A stretch of DNA of 64,000 bases, from NCBI RefSeq assembly GCF_019279795.1, contig NC_056730.1, forward strand, positions 606,733,383 to 606,797,382, read 5' to 3'. Shown here piece after piece: positions 59,205 to 64,000 of this stretch. The position numbers and the translations under genes were made by a program. Below the pieces are notes generated by a model. The model was not told where the DNA came from and ran no database searches. It saw only the letters and a list, made by a program, of their open reading frames with translations. How positions within the stretch are numbered: the first letter of the stretch is position 1; every line of letters begins with the position of its first letter. The stretch comes from Protopterus annectens (lineage: Eukaryota; Chordata; Ceratodontiformes; Protopteridae).

Positions 59205-60120
59205 GGCACTGTAGGGGTGCAAGAGCTTTAGCCAGTAACCTGAATCCCAGGGGTGACAGGTGCAGACCATCTCTGGTAAAGCATCATGGTTTGTCGATCA
59301 AGTCATCCCAGGCAGAGAGATACTGGATCCCCTTTGAATGACACCAGAAGCTTAGCCAATTGTTGAAGTCAATCATTTTGTCCTTGTACTGTGGTATCAT
59401 TCTGGGTGAAGGCAGGATGCTGCTCAGGGCTAGGGTCATACCTGCCTGGGCCACATGCTCCGAGAGCTCTTCCATGTCTCTTTTCATGTAGTCCAGGGAG
59501 GTACGTCTCAAGTCATTCACTCCAACATAGACAATGAGAGAGCCATATTTGTACTTGTTGTGGAGTGACTTGAGTGCATGCGTTATGTGGCGGATCTTGA
59601 CACCCGACAGGCAGCTGACTGTAATTTTCTCCTTGTTCAGCCTGGTGAGTGGGACATCAGTGTGCCTGACTTAGAGTCACCTATGACTAAAGTGTTGAGT
59701 ACATTGTCTTGTCTTAGGGGCTGTTGTTGGATGGCACACTGGTGTTGTGAGCTGTGTGTCACTTTGGTTGTGACTGGTGTTTGTTTGCGTTTCAGCTTCG
59801 GAGGTCTTTGTTGCTTGGGCAGGTTAATGTTGAGGGCCTCCGCTTATGTGGGTTTAGTGTTGCCATATGTGGGTGTTGATGGTGTGGGGTTTGAAGGGCT
59901 ATGTGTTGCTTGAGGTGTAGTGTAGGTATAAACCTTCTCCTCTTGACTGTCTAGCACAATGTTGGGTGGAGAGAGCTTTGCTTCCAGTTTGGCTATGTAA
60001 GTGCATCTCTCGCAGGTTGTAGTGTTGGGTGATAAGGAGGAGAGGATTGTCTGTGTACATGAGGCAATTGCTGCATTGCCCCAGTATGCCCAGATTCACC
60101 CGGTGGACAGGAGAAATCAC
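59205..60120 (-). pseudogene. CR1 ORF1: Cys cluster and SGNH-type esterase
   Basis: 60120-59899 gives VHRVNLGILGQCSNCLMYTD (CxxC). 59520-59284 gives MNDLRRTSLDYMKRDMEEL, ILPSPRMIPQYKDKMIDFN and FWCHSKGIQYLSAWDD. A DGLHLSPLGF block V lies near 59260 in another frame. The Pro/Gly-rich stretch between (59640-59900) is poorly conserved. Frameshifts break the ORF. Confidence 0.78.
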
Positions 60121-60489
60121 CGGAATCTGACCCTTGGATAGGCCTGTTTAGGTGTTTTTTTTTTTTGTAAAATACAAGAGCTGTTTTCCCTTACCTTTGC
60201 AAGGTACTTTGCAATTATAGACTGTTTAGTGCCTAAAATTAATTTCTCCTTATTAACAAGGAAAGTTGAGTGCTTGTATCAGTTTCAGGCTTCCTAGTAC
60301 TTTCCAGCAGGTTCTAGAGCAAGTGCTAGTCACAGAGGTTCAGAATTTAGTGCTACTACTGAGAAACCGACTAGTTCTAATGGAAAATTTGAAGAGCAGA
60401 CTTTCTGGCACCTGGAATACTTTAACCGTAGCCCTGTGATGCTGCACAATGCAAAAAATGCGCAAACCTACTTTATTTTGTTGGATGGG

Positions 60490-61590
60490 TCAACTTCTCC
60501 CACTTGACCCTTGCCCTCTTCCCCTCCCAGATAAAATCCTTTTATTCTTTATTAATTACTGTCTACAGCTTCTCCTCTGGTTGATAAAAATATGCTTGAC
60601 CTGTATATAAAACCAAATGAACTAAAAACATTTTCACTGCTTGTATCTTGCTATCGGTATCCAAAAACATGAGCCACCAGTTTCTCAGTATTTGTTTTTC
60701 TTTTTGTATTATCTTTTATTTAGTCTCTTCCCCATATCCTTAGCTGCTTAACAGAATCCTTTTTAACCCATACTCCATTTTATTGTATCCCCATAAATAT
60801 GGGCATTGATGAAACTTTTCATGTGTGATGCATAGTGTACAGCTGTAGCCTATGCTTTGTCTTCATTCATTTTAGATCCTGAAAAAAAAAAAAACTGAAA
60901 ATTGTCTCAGAATGTTCCACAATACTGACATGTCCTTTTTCTGGTTTTATCAGGTACAAAATAATATTGTCTGCAAATAAAGCCAACTTTTCTTGATTAC
61001 CATACCAGTTAAGTCCTTGAATTTCGGAGTCCCTTATTTTCTTTGCAAATGGCTCTAAATATGATGCAAATAAAGGGGAAGGAGGACAACCCTGCCTGGT
61101 TCCTCTGTTCAGACAAAACATATCAGAAAGGAACTCTTACACTTAATTTTTGTCCTTGATCCTTCATGTGTCCTTCTAATTAACCTTATTATGTCAGGAA
61201 ATGTAAATGTTCCAATTGCCCTACTCATAAAATCCTAGCTTACTCTGTCAAATGCTTTCTCTGCATAAGGAGCCACCAACAACAGCATTATTTTCTTATA
61301 TTGTGCTTCCCTCTGGATCCTCATTGTTCTATTAATGTCGTCAAATATTTTCCTCTCCTCCACAAAACCACATTGATTTATATCTGTCAATTTTTGCAGT
61401 ACCTTTGCAATTCATTTAACTGTTATAGACATAAAACACTTTGTAATCATGGTTTGAAATTGACATCAGCCTATATGAAGCTGGGTTTGATGGGTCTTTA
61501 CAGTCTTTAGGTATTACAACTGCCACAGATTTCTTCCAAGATGTAAATGCTTCTCCTCCTTTTAAAATACTGTTAAACAAAACCTTCCAG
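60490..61590 (-). mobile_element. L1/Tx1-like LINE fragment (minus)
   Basis: 61121-60867 on minus reads LNRGTRQGCPPSPLFASYLE then PFAKKIRDSEIQG (RT motif B region) and KLALFADNIILYL (motif C, FADN instead of FADD). Upstream, 61250-61210 encodes remnants of motif A (KAFDRV-like, from AAATGCTTTCTCTGC on +). It is of the same clade as 230-3337 but better preserved. It ends at 61595 where another CR1 begins. Confidence 0.72.
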
Positions 61591-61595
61591 ATGTT

Positions 61596-63370
61596 TTAGG
61601 TTCAAAGGTGTGTACTAGGTTAGCAATCACAGTGGCCTTTTTAAGCCTAGCCATGCATCCAAAATCTCTGACAAGTTCTGGCACCCTTGATAAGTGCAAG
61701 CAGGGGCTTGGAAAATGAAACATTTATAATTAGGGGGTTGGGAGATGAACCGTTTACAGGCTGCCTGTGTCCATTAGAGACATAGGTGCCAAAGCAGGTA
61801 TGAATTTCCTGCTCTAAGTTGCACTTGAATTGGGTTAAGGAGGAACTCTGCTTCATATGGATGGGGCAGCCTTTTACAGAGAAAGGGTAATCTCTGGGAT
61901 ACATACCTCTCTCTCCAGCATGTCCTGTTTGTATCACAGGCAAAGTTTAAGTCTTTAGAATGGGTAATTCTGGTGATGCTTGTTTTGCAGATATTGCAGG
62001 AGGTCCATCAGGTGGGGTCAGACAATCCCTTATATGCCAGGCATAGATCTCCCCTCAACAACCTCTAGGAGACAGAATACAGAGATAGGAATAGCAACTT
62101 CAGGCTCTCTGCATAAGACATGTTATTTATGCCCTGTATTATTTTGTGAGGAATCTCTGTGGATGTTCCTGTTGTTGGATGTGCCTGGTTAGGTACGTAC
62201 CAAAGGGGGTATTGTACTCGATAGGTGTGATCAATACTGAATACAGTGGAACAGTGATCTCCTTGGATTTAGATGCCTAGCTTTGTTTAGAAGTTGCACA
62301 ACATAGAATGATTTCCTCATTGTTCTAGACACATGATGATTAAAGGCTAGATTACTGTTTGTGTCCCCAAGTCCCTAACTACTGGGTCAGCTTTTTGGGG
62401 TGTGTTGTCAAATATGATAGTTACCAGGAGTGGATGAGTTCCCGCAGGATACTGTTATGCATTTCTTGGCATTTAGTTTTAGTCCATGGCTCTGACACCA
62501 ATTATTTGTCTGTATCAGCCCTTCCTGGAGAACATTTATGTCAATGGTGGATTCTGTGACTGCTCCTAATTTGAAATCATCTGCAAATTTAGTCAATGGC
62601 CTTGATTTCAGAGAAGTAAGAGCCAAAAAGGAGCAGTCCCAAGACCAATCCCTGAAGGACTCTGCTTGCGACTGGCCTCTTTATAGAGGTGGACTCCCCA
62701 ATTCTAACTTCCTCGGTCCTGTCTGTGAACCTGTTGGCCATCCACTGGGTGACATAAGGGTTTATACCATACCTCTTAAATTTGTCAACCATGCCCAAAT
62801 GGGGTATTGTGTCAAATGCCTTGGCCAGGTCAAGGTAGATGGTATGAACCATTTTGCTGTCATCCACTGCTTTGGTGTCCTTCTCAAAGAAGTCCACTAG
62901 ATTGAGTAGGCATGACCTGCCCTTGACAAAATCAAATTGGGTTGGGTCCAGTGTCTGGAGGTTTCCTATATCATATTCCGAGAGCCCCATGATGTCTGTC
63001 TTCATATAGGCTAGTGAAGTATATTTCCGGTCATTTGCACCCATATGGACTATGACTGAGTCATACTTGTACTTGTGGTCCATTGATCTGAGGGTATGTG
63101 CAGTGTGGCGGATCCTGGTCCCTGATGAGCAACTGACAATGACTTTCTACTTTCTCAGCCTGGTGAGAGGGGACATCATGGTGTCTCACAATGGAGTCTC
63201 CAATGACTTTAATGTTGGATTGTGTGATGGCTTGCCTTATGAGCTTAGAAGTAGAGGCTCCATGAGATGTGCTGTATTTGTTGATGTGGGTGTTGTTTTG
63301 AAAGTGTGTATTTGAGGCTGATGAGGGTATTTGTTTTGTGCACTTCATCTAGGAAGTCCTTGGGGTTTAA
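61596..63370 (-). mobile_element. CR1-like LINE, third subfamily, internally deleted
   Basis: The 3' tail starts TAGGTTCAAAGGTGTGTACT. ORF2 C-terminal remnants lie at 61647-61943, motif C (LTKFADDFKLGAVT) at 62570-62626, and RT motif A (IYLDLAKAFDTIPHLGMVDK) near 62800. At about 62975 the RT reading jumps directly into ORF1 esterase sequence (SVIVHMGANDRKYTSLAYMK; block I IKVIGDSIVRHHDVP at 63160-63215), so the endonuclease and the rest of ORF2 5' are missing. 63061-63348 is the remaining ORF1 N-terminal half. Confidence 0.8.
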
Positions 63371-63394
63371 CAAGGTTACATTGAAGTGCCTCTG

Positions 63395-63540
63395 CATATT
63401 TATTTATTTTATTTTACATTTGTTGACCGGGCTAGTCTAACTGGATATATGTCCATTTTCAGTAGAGGCCCGGGGAGATAAGCTCCAAGGAAACAAACAA
63501 AATCACATATACAAAAATTGAAGTATACAGACGGTATTCA
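63395..63540. repeat. Unclassified repeat related to 43065-44078
   Basis: TTTATTTATTTTATTTTACA then a block shared with 43085-43180 (GGATATATGTCCATTTTCAG, GAGGCCCGGGGAGATAAGCT). It lies directly next to the following CR1 fragment. Confidence 0.5.
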
Positions 63541-63980
63541 GTCTCATACCGCTTGCTCAGAGGTGACCTGTGCCTGACATATAAGGCCATGTCAAACCCA
63601 GATTTGATGAATATGCTTCACCTCAAAAAATCTAGATCCCTCAGAACCACAAGGGCGGGAGACTTAAACCTTGACACGGTTATAAATAGAACATGCTGGA
63701 GGGACAGATTAATCACCCAGAGACTCCCTATGCTGTGGAACAAAATCCCGGTACATGTGAGGCAGAGCACCTCTCTGGCCTTGTTCAAGAGGAATCTTGA
63801 CCAATGGATGGGAGATTGCAGATATACCCCAGGGATTACTTCAGTGTCACTGCTTGACAGAGGCACAGCAAAATGATAGGCATAGTTTTTATTCAAACTA
63901 AAGGGGTGGCGAAAGCCACATAACTATGGGCTAGGCTTATAAATGCCCTTGGGCAGATAGCCTAGTATGAACCTATGAAC
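63541..63980 (+). mobile_element. CR1-like LINE 3' end (plus)
   Basis: The open frame 63553-63876 encodes the ORF2 C-terminal domain: LRGDLCLTYKAMSNPDLMNM, TCWRDRLITQRLPMLWNKIP, STSLALFKRNLDQWMGD. It is followed by a 3' UTR ending CCTAGTATGAACCTATGAAC. It is 5'-truncated, least diverged from the 32851 subfamily, and stops 20 bases before the window end. Confidence 0.88.
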
Positions 63981-64000
63981 ATTGCAGGTGCAGTACAGAT

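Larger units (their letters stand above)
56341..60480 (-). mobile_element. CR1-like LINE, near complete
   Basis: The 3' tail (minus strand) ends CCTAGTACCAACCTAT. It is followed upstream by the ORF2 C-terminus, RT, linker, endonuclease, ORF1 and a 5' UTR from about 60121. It is about 4.1 kb, with an internal loss near 56995 that removes the segment between the C-terminal RT and the NYHIGG region. Same subfamily as 29656-32060. Confidence 0.85.

Overview
The window looks like a stretch of vertebrate genomic DNA lying inside the introns of a single gene. The only host coding sequence I can support is one exon of a DEAH/DEAQ-box helicase (54422-54806, + strand, both splice sites visible, closest in recalled family features to DQX1/DHX32). 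Almost everything else is transposon-derived: CR1-like LINEs, L1/Tx1-like LINEs, three DIRS-type tyrosine-recombinase retrotransposons, two Penelope-like elements (PLEs), tRNA-derived SINEs resembling the V-SINE/DANA group, a hAT-type MITE and foldback repeats. This mix, with introns of at least about 54 kb and 9 kb round one exon, suggests a giant-genome vertebrate. My best guess is a lungfish, but this is inference from repeat content only; another fish or an amphibian is possible.

Region 1 (about 230-21150) is a multi-level nest. An old L1/Tx1-like LINE on + (230-3337 and 20929-21150) was entered by DIRS-A (3338-20928). A Penelope-like element, PLE-1 (9630-20431), landed directly after the DIRS-A recombinase stop codon. 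PLE-1 was then split by DIRS-B (11838-17875), and its inverted arm took a 341-bp hAT MITE with an 8-bp target duplication. DIRS-A also carries a tandemly duplicated 227-bp foldback repeat, and DIRS-B carries a (GT)n run of about 65 repeats.

Region 2 (21150-32850) holds a SINE with an 18-bp target duplication, an old CR1 copy, and a short palindromic Penelope copy (PLE-2, 17-bp perfect target duplication) with a SINE inside it. It also holds two diverged copies of an unclassified non-coding unit (A: 26735-29030; B: 29175-32545), each interrupted by a different insertion. The insertion in B is a long CR1 ORF2.

Region 3 (32851-43064) is one CR1 copy inserted into another of the same subfamily. 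The inner copy is 34721-40061. Both show the full layout: ORF1 with a Cys cluster and an SGNH-type esterase, then ORF2 with an AP endonuclease and a reverse transcriptase (RT). Region 4 (43065-52366) is a third CR1 subfamily copy carrying DIRS-C (45747-51244), the best-preserved DIRS here. Its inverted terminal repeats match at 165 of 169 bases, and its internal complementary region (ICR) fixes both termini to the base.

Region 5 (52367-64000) begins with a 67-bp-arm hairpin and a minus-strand SINE, followed by the helicase exon. Then come a near-complete CR1 (56341 to about 60480) apparently inside an L1/Tx1 fragment, another rearranged CR1, and a + strand CR1 3' end running to the window edge. 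No tRNA, rRNA, CRISPR or prokaryotic feature was seen. All transposon coding regions are broken by stops or frameshifts to some degree, so I report none as functional.
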